Source: Massilia sp. HP4 | Lineage (GTDB): Bacteria > Pseudomonadota > Gammaproteobacteria > Burkholderiales > Burkholderiaceae_D | Assembly (NCBI RefSeq): GCF_005222695.1 | Contig: NZ_STGG01000011.1 | Span: 1 to 64,000, forward strand | Length of the DNA stretch: 64,000 nt | Direction of reading: 5' to 3' | Part shown: positions 53,580 through 62,536 of the stretch, in pieces | How positions within the stretch are numbered: position 1 is the first letter of the stretch | How the letters are laid out: every line of letters starts with the position of its first letter | Notes under the pieces: model-generated | Database searches by the model: none | What the model saw: the letters and a program-made list of their open reading frames with translations, nothing else | What the model was told of the DNA's origin: nothing | Program-made: the position numbers and the translations under genes

Positions 53580-55070
53580 CTACGGCCCGGTCACCTCGAC
53601 ATCCTGGCTGACCACGGTGACGCGGCCTTCGCGGTCGATCACCGTGGCTGTCACCGTATAGTTCCCCGGCGTTGAATAACCGTGGCTGGCGCTCGCGCTG
53701 GCCACGCCGCCACGCTCGCTGATCTTGCGCGCGGCGCCGCTGCTGCCATCGCCCCACGACCAATCCACGCTGCGCGTGCCGATCCGGTCGCCATCCACGA
53801 AGGACACCGAGGCCCGCAGCGGCGCGCCGACGGCGATCGCCCGCGGCGCCACCAGCGGCCCGACCGTGTGTCCGCTCTTGCGCCCATGGTCGGGCCGCAG
53901 CAGCACCAGGCCGGAGTTCGAGCTGGCCACGATCTCGCCCCGGTCATTGATCGACATCGCATGCTCCAGCACCAGCGTAGGGGGCGCGCGGCGCAGCAGC
54001 CGGTTCAGGTCGAGCATGCCGCCGCCGGCGCTCCAGACGAAGGCGCGCATGGCGCCAGCCCTGTTCTCGGCAAAGCCGACGATCTGCCCTTTCGCATTGA
54101 CGCCGCGCGCGACCGACGTACGGCCGCCCAGGGTGCCGAGTTCGCGCATGCCGGTGCGGCGCGTCCATGACATCGCGCGCTGGCGTCCGTCCGAGTAGCC
54201 GATGCCGCCGGCGATATGCAGGCCTGGCGTCATCGCATTGACCCAGGCCGTGGTGCCGCGGCCGATCCCCAGGTCCACCATGCCGGTGGCCCGCGTCCAC
54301 AGGAAGGGGCGATCGCCGCCATCGTCCCAGGACGCGAGACGATTGCCCGCCACCTCGCCTCCGGCGCCGACCGCGACAGGATTCGACTCGACGCTGCCCA
54401 GCGTGTCGATATCGACCAGGCCGCTCGCGCGCGTCCAGGCGAACACGCGGGTGAATTCGTCGTCGATGGTGGTCACGCCGGCGATCAGGCCAGCATCGTT
54501 GAGGACGCGGCCCGAAGGTTGCGCAAAGGCAGGCGTGACGCCCAGGTCTTCCACGCCGCCGGCATGGCTCCAGCGGAACAGGCGGGCCGAATCGTTGAAT
54601 GAGCCGGTGACGACGCCGCGGTTGTTGATGGCCCAGCCATACGAACGCCCCCTGCCCGGCTCGGCGCGGATGTCGAGCATGCCGCCGCCCGCGCTCCAGA
54701 CGAAGGCATTTTCGACGCCGTTTTCATTCACCGAGGTGCCCGCGATTTGCCCGGCATCGTTCAAGCCGTTGACATAGACGGTGCCGCCGCCCAGCGAGCC
54801 GATATTGCGAACCGAGGCGCCGTCATGGAAGAAGCCGCTGATGCGCCCGCCTTGGATCAGCGAAAAGGCGACTTGGCCGTTGGCATTGATCGCCGGGTAG
54901 GTGGCGATGGTGCCGGGCCCGAGATTGATGACGCGGTATGCGGGGTGGCCAGGCTGGGACGGCGTCGCACCGGCGGCCACGCTGTGCAGCAATACCAACG
55001 CCGAGGCCAGGCGCACCAGCCATCCTGGCGTGCTGCCAACCCGATTCTTGTGCGATCGAACCAAATTCAT
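53580..55070 (-). CDS. HAF-repeat extracellular protein with C-terminal PKD domain
   Basis: 496 residues from ATG 55068-55070 (GGGAG upstream); the reading to 55211 is rejected. A signal peptide precedes about six repeats of the HAF kind, each with GxIAGxx...AFxWxxxxGMxDL spacing (for example GQIAGTSVNENGVENAFVWS and GQIVGFAENRAGAMRAFVWS). The last 90 residues form a PKD domain with RSVDWSWGDGSS and HGYSTPGNYTVTATV. The repeats likely form a beta-propeller outside the cell. Its function is unknown. Confidence 0.85.
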   Translation of the reverse strand: MNLVRSHKNRVGSTPGWLVRLASALVLLHSVAAGATPSQPGHPAYRVINLGPGTIATYPAINANGQVAFSLIQGGRISGFFHDGASVRNIGSLGGGTVYVNGLNDAGQIAGTSVNENGVENAFVWSAGGGMLDIRAEPGRGRSYGWAINNRGVVTGSFNDSARLFRWSHAGGVEDLGVTPAFAQPSGRVLNDAGLIAGVTTIDDEFTRVFAWTRASGLVDIDTLGSVESNPVAVGAGGEVAGNRLASWDDGGDRPFLWTRATGMVDLGIGRGTTAWVNAMTPGLHIAGGIGYSDGRQRAMSWTRRTGMRELGTLGGRTSVARGVNAKGQIVGFAENRAGAMRAFVWSAGGGMLDLNRLLRRAPPTLVLEHAMSINDRGEIVASSNSGLVLLRPDHGRKSGHTVGPLVAPRAIAVGAPLRASVSFVDGDRIGTRSVDWSWGDGSSGAARKISERGGVASASASHGYSTPGNYTVTATVIDREGRVTVVSQDVEVTGP

Positions 55071-55353
55071 ACATGTCTCCCATGAAAAATGAACTCCGGC
55101 GCCCGTCACCTTCGTCGATGTCGGGCAAGAGCGTCGATCATGCACCGCGCATTGGAACGCACGATCGAACCCGCCCGATACCGCGCGCTCATCTGTGCCA
55201 AACCAAGGCATCCTGTGGCGAACATCTCACACGCTCCTTGCATGCGCACACGATATGCGGCGTTGTCTTACACGTGCCTGCCGAGAGCGGTTTTACTGCT
55301 AGATTGTTCATACCAACTACCGACAATTTCCACTCCAATTCCTTAGCTCTGCC

Positions 55354-56460
55354 ATGAAGACCTTTCACTGCGACAAGTGCTCACAACAAATATTTTTCGA
55401 AAACACTCTCTGCTGCAACTGCGACAGCACGCTCGGCTACCAGCCGGCCACGCGCAGCGTCAACAGCTTCGAGCAGACCGACGACGGCCTGTGGCGAAGC
55501 CTGAACCACAACGATGAAGGCAAGCTCTACAAACAGTGCAGCAATTACGTGCAGCACAATGTCTGCAACTGGATGTTGCCTGCGGACGACCCGCACGAGC
55601 TATGCGCCTCATGCCAGCTGACCGTGATCATCCCGGCGCTGACGTCCGAAAAAAACCATATCTTGTGGGCGCGCCTCGAAGCCGCCAAGCGCCGCCTGCT
55701 GTTTTCGCTGGCGACACTGAACCTGACCCCGGCCCCGAAGGAAGACGAGCCCGAAACCGGCCTGGCCTTCCAGTTCCTTGAAGACGGTGTGACCGATCAG
55801 TGCGTGATGACCGGCCATGCCGATGGCGTGATCACCCTGAACATTGCCGAAGCCGACCCGGCCGAGCGTGAACGCACGCGCGAACAGATGCACGAGCGCT
55901 ATCGCACCCTGTTAGGACATTTCCGTCATGAAAGTGGGCATTACTATTTCGACCGCCTGGTGGCCAACAGCCCATGGATCGACGAGTACCGCGCCCTGTT
56001 CGGCGACGAGCGCCAGGATTACGGCGAGAGCCTCAAGCGCCATTACGCGAATGGGCCGGCCGACGACTGGGCCGAGCGCTTCGTGAGCAGCTATGCCAGC
56101 TCGCACCCGTGGGAAGACTGGGCCGAGACCTGGGCCCATTACCTGCATGTCATCGATACCCTGGAAACGGCGCATGCCTGCGGCCTGCAGCTCAAGCCCC
56201 GCAAGGCCGACGAGCCCGCAATCGACGGCATCACCCTGCCGACCAGGACGGATGCGTTCGACGATACCCTGAACGACTGGTTCGCGCTGACTTATGTGCT
56301 CAACAGCCTGAATCGCAGCATCGGGATGCCTGACTCGTATCCGTTCACCCTCAGTCCCCCGGTACGGGAAAAGCTGGCCTTCGTGCACCGGGTGGTGCGC
56401 GCACAAATCAAGAAAGATCCAGCGCCGACCATGCCGGCCGCTGCCACGCCGGCCGCCTGA
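55354..56460 (+). CDS. Zinc-ribbon, Mx-type putative peptidase
   Basis: 368 residues. It starts with a zinc ribbon (Cys6, Cys9, then Cys20 or Cys21 and Cys23) and a second Cys set (Cys62, Cys71, Cys84, Cys87). The middle domain carries HESGH (192-196) in GHFRHESGHYYFDRL, a zincin-like metal site, and the downstream FVSSYASSHPWEDWAETWAHYLH. This is the Mx peptidase family of uncharacterised zinc proteins. In many genomes it neighbours the ATP-grasp/alpha-E/transglutaminase cluster that begins 80 bases after it here, on the opposite strand. Its role there may be to release or trim a peptide tag; that is inference. Confidence 0.88.
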   Translation: MKTFHCDKCSQQIFFENTLCCNCDSTLGYQPATRSVNSFEQTDDGLWRSLNHNDEGKLYKQCSNYVQHNVCNWMLPADDPHELCASCQLTVIIPALTSEKNHILWARLEAAKRRLLFSLATLNLTPAPKEDEPETGLAFQFLEDGVTDQCVMTGHADGVITLNIAEADPAERERTREQMHERYRTLLGHFRHESGHYYFDRLVANSPWIDEYRALFGDERQDYGESLKRHYANGPADDWAERFVSSYASSHPWEDWAETWAHYLHVIDTLETAHACGLQLKPRKADEPAIDGITLPTRTDAFDDTLNDWFALTYVLNSLNRSIGMPDSYPFTLSPPVREKLAFVHRVVRAQIKKDPAPTMPAAATPAA

Positions 56461-56480
56461 TTCGACGCACCGTCATGAAG

Positions 56481-56519
56481 CGCGCGCCGCCGTTTTTCCT
56501 CAAGACGGTGCGGCGCGCG
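56481..56519. repeat. Perfect 10-base inverted repeat between Mx peptidase and alpha-E genes
   Basis: CGCGCGCCGC (56481-56490) pairs with GCGGCGCGCG (56510-56519) around a 19-base T-rich loop. It lies between converging genes. No T run follows the stem on the plus strand, so it may be a rho-independent terminator with a weak tail or simply a transcript-end hairpin. Confidence 0.5.
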
Positions 56520-56540
56520 ATGTCCTGGTGCGCCGTCCGC

Positions 56541-57566
56541 TCACGCCGTCTGGGTCTGGGTTTGCGTCATCCCGGACAGGGTCTGCGTCTGGGACTGGGT
56601 TTGCCCTTCTTCGGGCACGGGCGGTTCGATCGGGATCAGGAAGTCGCGGCTGATGCCGTTGCCCAGCGCGTCGACCGACGCCAGGAAGCGGGTCAGGAAT
56701 GGGTGCAGGCCTTCTTCGAGGATGGCGCCGATCGGCGCCGCTTGCAGCATGGCGTACAGCTCCATGGCCAGGCGCTCGGTGTCGTGCGACTGGGCGTTGC
56801 GCACATCCTGCAGGTTGGCTACGACCGCGGCCATGCACGCCACCAGCGAGCGCGGCATTTTTTCCTGCAGGATCAGTAGCTCGGCGACCCGCTTGGGCGT
56901 GATGGCGTCACGGTAGACCTTGCGGTAGATCTCGAAGGCAGAGACGGAACGCAGCAGCGCCGCCAGCTGGTAGAACTCGGCCTGCGATCCCGCCTGGACC
57001 GCGTCGGACGGCGTGAACCTGAACTTGACGTCAAGAATGCGCGCCGTATTGTCGGCCCGTTCCAGGAAGGTGCCGAGGCGGATGAAGTTGAACGCCTCGT
57101 CCTGGAACATGGTGCCCAGCGTAACGCCGCGCGACAGGTGCGAGCGGTACTTGACCCATTCCAGGAACTGGCCGGGATCGTGCTCGAAGGTGCGGTTCCG
57201 GAGATGCTGCTGCAGCATCAGCCAGGTCGTGTTCTCGGTTTCCCATACCTCGGTGGTCAGGGCGCCGCGCACGGCGCGCGCGTTCTCGCGGGACGCGCGC
57301 AGGCAGCTGGTAATCGAGGACAGGTTGTCCGGATCGCGCACCATGAAGTCGATCACGTCCTTCTGCGTCAGCGCCGGGTACTTGGCCTCGAACTGTGCTT
57401 CCAGCTCGGACACGCCCAGCATGCTGCGCCAGCCCTGCTGCTCGGCCTGGGCCGATTGCGGCATCAACGAATACTGGACCCGGACATCGAGCATGCGGGC
57501 CGTGTTTTCGGCCCGCTCGGTGTAGCGGGCCATCCAGAACAAATGATCTGCGGTGCGGCTCAACAT
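56541..57566 (-). CDS. Alpha-E domain protein
   Basis: 341 residues, a single alpha-E domain, all helical. It opens MLSRTADHLFWMARYTERAENTARML, the conserved RxAExxARxL-type start of the family, and repeats a second cognate segment, RLGTFLERADNTARILDVKFR. The last 20 residues are repetitive (TQSQTQTLSGMTQTQTQTA), which most family members lack. Its gene starts one base after the end of the ATP-grasp gene (57568), so the two are coupled. Iyer, Aravind and colleagues described this domain as a partner of amidoligase ATP-grasps; its own role is unknown. Confidence 0.92.
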   Translation of the reverse strand: MLSRTADHLFWMARYTERAENTARMLDVRVQYSLMPQSAQAEQQGWRSMLGVSELEAQFEAKYPALTQKDVIDFMVRDPDNLSSITSCLRASRENARAVRGALTTEVWETENTTWLMLQQHLRNRTFEHDPGQFLEWVKYRSHLSRGVTLGTMFQDEAFNFIRLGTFLERADNTARILDVKFRFTPSDAVQAGSQAEFYQLAALLRSVSAFEIYRKVYRDAITPKRVAELLILQEKMPRSLVACMAAVVANLQDVRNAQSHDTERLAMELYAMLQAAPIGAILEEGLHPFLTRFLASVDALGNGISRDFLIPIEPPVPEEGQTQSQTQTLSGMTQTQTQTA

Positions 57567-57567
57567 G

Positions 57568-58980
57568 CTAGTTCTCCAGTATCCAGGTGTCCTTGGTGCC
57601 GCCGCCCTGCGACGAATTGACCACCAGCGAGCCCTCTTGCAGGGCCACCCGGGTCAGGCCGCCCGGCACCATCGACACGGTCTTGCCCGACAAGACGAAG
57701 GGGCGCAGGTCGATGTGGCGCGGCGCAATGCCCGCTTCGACATAGGTCGGGCAAGCCGACAGCGCCAGCGTGGGCTGGGCGATATAGCCGTCGGGATTGG
57801 CCAGCAGGCGCGCGCGGAAGGCCTCGACCTCGGCCTGGGTCGAGGCCGGCCCGACCAGCATGCCGTAGCCGCCCGCGCCGTGCACTTCCTTGACCACCAG
57901 CTCGGGCAGCCGGGACAGGGTGTAGGCGAGATCTTCTTTTTTGCGGCACTGGTAGGTCGGCACGTTGTTCAGGATCGGTTTTTCCCCCAGGTAGAATTCG
58001 ATCATGTCCGGCACGTAGGGGTAGATCGACTTGTCGTCGGCCACCCCGGTGCCGATGGCATTGGCCAGGCCAACCCGGCCGGCGCGCACCGCGTCGAGCA
58101 GGCCCGGCACGCCCAGGGTCGACTCGGCGCGGAAGGCGCGCGGGTCGAGGTAATCGTCGTCGATGCGGCGATAGATCACGTCGACCTGCTTTGGACCGCG
58201 CGTGGTGCGCATGTAGACGGTGTCGTCGCTGACGTACAGGTCTTGTCCCTGCACCAGCGCCACGCCCATCTGCTGGGCCAGGAAGGCGTGTTCGAAATAG
58301 GCCGAGTTATGCATGCCGGGCGTGAGCACGACCACGGTCGGATCGTCCAGGCCATGCGGCGCCACGGTGCGCAGGTTGTCGAGCAGCAGGTGGGGATAGT
58401 GCTCGACCGGCGCCACCCGGTTGCTGGCGAACAGGGCCGGGAACAGCCGCATCATCATCTTGCGGTTTTCCAGCATGTACGACACGCCGGAAGGCACCCG
58501 CAGATTGTCTTCCAGGACGTAGAACTCGCCTGCTCCGGCGCGCACGATGTCGACCCCGGCAATATGGGCGTAGATGTCCAACGGGACCTTGAGGCCCCGC
58601 ATTGCGGGCCGGTACTGCGCATTGTTCAGGATCTGCTCGGGCGGAATGATGCCGGCCTTGAGGATAGTCTGCTCATGGTAGACGTCGTGCAGGAAGCGGT
58701 TCAGCGCGGTGACCCGCTGCACCAGCCCGGCCTGCAGCTGGGCCCACTCGGCCGCGTCGATCACGCGCGGGATGATATCGAACGGAATCAGCCGTTCCTT
58801 GCCGGCGTTGTCGCCATAGACCGCGAAGGTGATCCCCACCCGTTGGAAGGTCAGCTCGGCCTCGGCCCGCTTTTGCGCGATCAGTTGTGGCGATTGCAGC
58901 GCATGCCAGCGCGCAAACGCATCATAATGAGGTCGTGCAGTTGCCGCAGCGGAATACATTTCATCGTAAAAATTCGGCAT
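57568..58980 (-). CDS. Circularly permuted type 2 ATP-grasp protein (copy 1)
   Basis: 470 residues from ATG 58978-58980 (GGAGG upstream); the reading to 59010 is rejected. Key segments are ITFAVYGDNAGKERLIPFDIIPR, VYHEQTILKAGIIPPEQIL, EFYVLEDNLRVPSGVSYMLENRKMMMR, RRIDDDYLDPRAFRAESTLGVPGLL, VVKEVHGAGGYGML and HIDLRPFVLSGKTVSMVPGGLTRVAL. The permuted ATP-grasp fold is known from amidoligases that join an amino acid or peptide to a carboxylate with ATP. It is paired with the alpha-E gene and divergent from the transglutaminase gene. The product is unknown. Segment order follows the numbered residues about 60, 108, 155, 270, 365 and 430. Confidence 0.93.
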   Translation of the reverse strand: MPNFYDEMYSAAATARPHYDAFARWHALQSPQLIAQKRAEAELTFQRVGITFAVYGDNAGKERLIPFDIIPRVIDAAEWAQLQAGLVQRVTALNRFLHDVYHEQTILKAGIIPPEQILNNAQYRPAMRGLKVPLDIYAHIAGVDIVRAGAGEFYVLEDNLRVPSGVSYMLENRKMMMRLFPALFASNRVAPVEHYPHLLLDNLRTVAPHGLDDPTVVVLTPGMHNSAYFEHAFLAQQMGVALVQGQDLYVSDDTVYMRTTRGPKQVDVIYRRIDDDYLDPRAFRAESTLGVPGLLDAVRAGRVGLANAIGTGVADDKSIYPYVPDMIEFYLGEKPILNNVPTYQCRKKEDLAYTLSRLPELVVKEVHGAGGYGMLVGPASTQAEVEAFRARLLANPDGYIAQPTLALSACPTYVEAGIAPRHIDLRPFVLSGKTVSMVPGGLTRVALQEGSLVVNSSQGGGTKDTWILEN

Positions 58981-59144
58981 CGGATCCTCCAGTGACCTAA
59001 GTGCAATCAAGAAACGTGCCAGCCGGGCCGACGCCGTACGAGCCGATTATATTGTGGGTATGAATCATGCTTATGTTCTGTTGAAACAGGCACGTATCGA
59101 CCAGGCTGGTATCGTGCGTGATCACCTCATAAAGGCATCGACGC

Positions 59145-62100
59145 ATGGCTATCCGAATCGCGCTGCACCACAAGACCAGTTACCGCTATGACCGGCAAGT
59201 CGCCCTCTCGCCGCATGAAGTGAGGCTGCGGCCGGCGCCCCATGCGCGCACCCCGATCCTGGGATATTCGCTGTCGGTGTTGCCGAAAGAGCACTTTATC
59301 AATTGGCAGCAAGATCCATACGGGAATTACATCGGCCGCTTCGTGTTCCCGGAAAAAACGGACACGCTCGAGTTCACAGTCGACCTGATTGCCGACATGA
59401 CGGTCATCAATCCCTTCGATTTCTTCATCGAGAAATACGCCGAGAATTTTCCGTTTTCCTATCCGGAGCAGCTGCAGGCGGAGCTGAGCGCCTACGCCCA
59501 GGCCGAGCCGCCCGGCCCCCGCCTGCTGGCTTGGGTGGCCGCGACGCGGCGCGAACTGCTGGCGCAGCCGATGAATACCAATGATTTCCTGGTGGCGATC
59601 AACCAGCGCCTGCAGCGCGATATCGCCTATCTGTTGCGGATGGAGCCCGGCGTGCAGACACCGGAAGACACGCTGGAAAAATGTTCCGGCTCGTGCCGCG
59701 ACACCGGCTGGCTGCTGGTGTTGATCCTGCGCGAGATGGGGCTGGCGGCGCGCTTCGTGTCGGGCTACCTGATCCAGCTGCGCGCCGACCAGGAAGCGCT
59801 CGACGGTCCGAGCGGCCCGCTCGAGGATTTTACCGACCTGCACGCCTGGACCGAGGTGTACATCCCCGGCGCCGGCTGGATCGGGCTCGACCCCACCTCG
59901 GGCATGCTGGCCGGCGAAGGCCATATTCCACTGGCCTGCACCGCCATGCCGTCGTCGGCGGCGCCGGTGACGGGCTTCAGCGACAAGGCCGAGGTCACCT
60001 TCGTCCACGAGATGACGGTCACCCGCATCCATGAAGACCCGCGCGTGACCAAACCGTATGCGGAAGGCGACTGGCAGGCCATCGACCGCCTGGGCCAGCA
60101 GGTCGACGCCGATCTGCTGGCCCAGGACGTGCGCCTGACCCAGGGCGGCGAGCCCACCTTCGTCTCGATCGACGATATGGACGGGCCGGAATGGAATACC
60201 CTGGCGCATGGCGACAAGAAGCGCGAACTGGCGGGCAACCTGATGCACCGGCTGAAGAACCACTTCGCGCCGGGCGGCATGCTGCACTACGGCCAGGGCA
60301 AATGGTATCCGGGCGAGCCGTTGCCGCGCTGGGCGCTGAACATCTTCTGGCGCGTCGACGGCCAGCCGATGTGGCTCGATCCGTCCCTATTCTCCGACGA
60401 AACCGTCGACGACGGCTACGGCGGCGATGAGGCCGGCCGCTTCATCGCCGAGCTGGTCAAGGCGCTCGGCCTGCCCGCCGGCAGCGCCATCCCGGCCTAT
60501 GAAGACGTGCTGCTGCAGGCCCAGCGCGAACAGGCGCTGCCGCGCAATCTCGACCCCTTGCAGGCCGACCTGAAGGCGCCGGAAGAACGGCGCCGGCTGG
60601 CGCGCCTGCTCGAGCGCGGCCTGGGCCAGGTGGCCGGCTACGTGCTGCCGCTGCAGGCGCGGGATTACGATCCGGCGGTCATGCTCGGCAGCAGCTGGCG
60701 TACCTCCCCCTGGCCGCTGCGGCGCGAAAACCTGTACCTGCTCGAGGGCGACTCGCCGATCGGCCTGCGCCTGCCGCTGGCCACGCTGCCCTGGGTGCTG
60801 CCCGGAGAACGCGATCCAGATTTCGACGTCGATCCATACGCGCCGCGCGCCGCCTTGCCGGCGGTGAAAAAAGACCGCCGGCCGGTACTGGGCCTGGCCG
60901 CCGGCAAGACGGCGGACAAGGCCGCCAGGGCGGACAAGCCGGCCACCCCGGCCGCGCCGCCCGAGCCGGCCGCGCGCGACGTGATCCATACCGCGCTGTG
61001 CGTCGAGGTGCGCGCCGGGCGCCTGTACGTGTTCATGCCGCCGCAGAAGCGCATCGAGGATTACCTGGCGCTGGTGAGTGCGGTCGAGGCCAGCGCCGCC
61101 AGGCTCAAGATGAAGCTGCGGATCGAGGGCTATGCGCCGCCGTGCGACCCGCGCATCAAGCTGCTCAGCGTCACGCCCGATCCGGGCGTCATCGAAGTCA
61201 ATATCCATCCGGCCGCCTCGTGGAATGAGCTGGTGCACAACGTGACGACCCTGTACCAGGAAGCGCGCCTGACCCGCCTGGGCACAGAGAAGTTCATGCA
61301 CGACGGCCGCCACACCGGCACCGGCGGCGGCAACCACGCCACCCTGGGCGGCGCCAGCGTCGAGGACAGCCCGATGCTGCGCCGTCCCGACCTGCTCAAG
61401 AGCCTGATCACCTACTGGCAGGTCCACCCGGCGCTGTCCTACCTGTTCTCGGGCACCTTCATCGGACCGACCAGCCAGGCGCCGCGGGTCGACGAGGCGC
61501 GCGACGACAATCTGTACGAGCTGGCGATCGCCTTCCAGCAAATGGACCAGGTGCTGCCGACCCTGCACCCGGGCGACAAGCCGTGGATGGTCGACCGCTT
61601 GCTGCGCAACCTGCTGGTCGACCTGACCGGCAATACCCACCGCGCCGAATTTTCGATCGACAAGCTGTACTCGCCGGACGGCCCGACCGGGCGCCTGGGC
61701 CTGGTGGAGTTCCGCGCCTTCGAGATGCCGCCGCATGAGCGTATGAGCCTGCTGCAAATGCTGTTGCTGCGGGCCCTGGTCGCGCGCTTCTGGCGCGCGC
61801 CCTGCCAGGCCGGGCTGGTGCATTGGGGCACCGCGCTGCACGACCGCTGGATGCTGCCGCACTTCGTCGCCCAGGATATCCGCGACGTCGCGCGCGACCT
61901 GCGTGCGGCCGGCTATGCCTTCGAAGACCACTGGTTCGAGCCCTTCATCGAGTTCCGCTTCCCGCGCTTTGGCACCGTGGTCTACGAGGGTGTCGAGATG
62001 GAGCTGCGCCAGGCGATCGAGCCGTGGAATGTGCTGGGCGAAGAAGTCGCGGCCGGCGGCACCGCGCGCTACGTCGATTCGTCGGTCGAACGCATGCAGC

Positions 62101-62504
62101 TGCTGGTGCGCGGGCTGACCGACGGCCGCCATGTGGTGGCCTGCAACGGCCGCATGCTGCCGCTGCATCCGACCGGCGTGCCGGGCGAGTACGTGGCCGG
62201 CGTGCGCTTCCGCGCCTGGAGCCCGTGGTCGGCCCTGCATCCGAGCATCAAGGTGCAGGCGCCGCTGGTATTCGACCTGGTCGACACCTGGAGCGGGCGC
62301 TCGATCGGCGGCTGCACCTACCATGTGGTGCACCCCGGGGGACGCAATGAAACCGGCTCGCCGGTCAATGCGAATGCCGCCGAGGCACGCCGTTTTGCGC
62401 GCTTCTGGCCGCATGGACACACGCCGGGTCCGATGACGGTGCGCAAGGAGCCACCTAACCCTAGTTTCCCCATGACACTAGATTTACGCTGGCAGCCGGG
62501 TTAA
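59145..62504 (+). CDS. Transglutaminase-like protein with DUF2126 domain
   Basis: 1119 residues. The N-terminal bacterial transglutaminase-like beta domain (about 1-110) leads into a transglutaminase core with catalytic Cys184 in CSGSCRDTGWLL, His233 in FTDLHAWTEVYIPGAGW and Asp249 in IGLDPTSGML. The remaining 800 residues are DUF2126, with RLTQGGEPTFVSIDDMDGPEW at its start and conserved HMTxG-free end segments. Such proteins act as peptidases or amide-forming enzymes in the ATP-grasp/alpha-E cluster. AAAGG lies before the ATG. It diverges from the first ATP-grasp gene across 164 bases that include TATAAT reading leftward (59046-59051). Confidence 0.95.
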   Translation: MAIRIALHHKTSYRYDRQVALSPHEVRLRPAPHARTPILGYSLSVLPKEHFINWQQDPYGNYIGRFVFPEKTDTLEFTVDLIADMTVINPFDFFIEKYAENFPFSYPEQLQAELSAYAQAEPPGPRLLAWVAATRRELLAQPMNTNDFLVAINQRLQRDIAYLLRMEPGVQTPEDTLEKCSGSCRDTGWLLVLILREMGLAARFVSGYLIQLRADQEALDGPSGPLEDFTDLHAWTEVYIPGAGWIGLDPTSGMLAGEGHIPLACTAMPSSAAPVTGFSDKAEVTFVHEMTVTRIHEDPRVTKPYAEGDWQAIDRLGQQVDADLLAQDVRLTQGGEPTFVSIDDMDGPEWNTLAHGDKKRELAGNLMHRLKNHFAPGGMLHYGQGKWYPGEPLPRWALNIFWRVDGQPMWLDPSLFSDETVDDGYGGDEAGRFIAELVKALGLPAGSAIPAYEDVLLQAQREQALPRNLDPLQADLKAPEERRRLARLLERGLGQVAGYVLPLQARDYDPAVMLGSSWRTSPWPLRRENLYLLEGDSPIGLRLPLATLPWVLPGERDPDFDVDPYAPRAALPAVKKDRRPVLGLAAGKTADKAARADKPATPAAPPEPAARDVIHTALCVEVRAGRLYVFMPPQKRIEDYLALVSAVEASAARLKMKLRIEGYAPPCDPRIKLLSVTPDPGVIEVNIHPAASWNELVHNVTTLYQEARLTRLGTEKFMHDGRHTGTGGGNHATLGGASVEDSPMLRRPDLLKSLITYWQVHPALSYLFSGTFIGPTSQAPRVDEARDDNLYELAIAFQQMDQVLPTLHPGDKPWMVDRLLRNLLVDLTGNTHRAEFSIDKLYSPDGPTGRLGLVEFRAFEMPPHERMSLLQMLLLRALVARFWRAPCQAGLVHWGTALHDRWMLPHFVAQDIRDVARDLRAAGYAFEDHWFEPFIEFRFPRFGTVVYEGVEMELRQAIEPWNVLGEEVAAGGTARYVDSSVERMQLLVRGLTDGRHVVACNGRMLPLHPTGVPGEYVAGVRFRAWSPWSALHPSIKVQAPLVFDLVDTWSGRSIGGCTYHVVHPGGRNETGSPVNANAAEARRFARFWPHGHTPGPMTVRKEPPNPSFPMTLDLRWQPG

Positions 62505-62536
62505 CCTATCATTCCGTACCATTTGTAACCAGCCGC

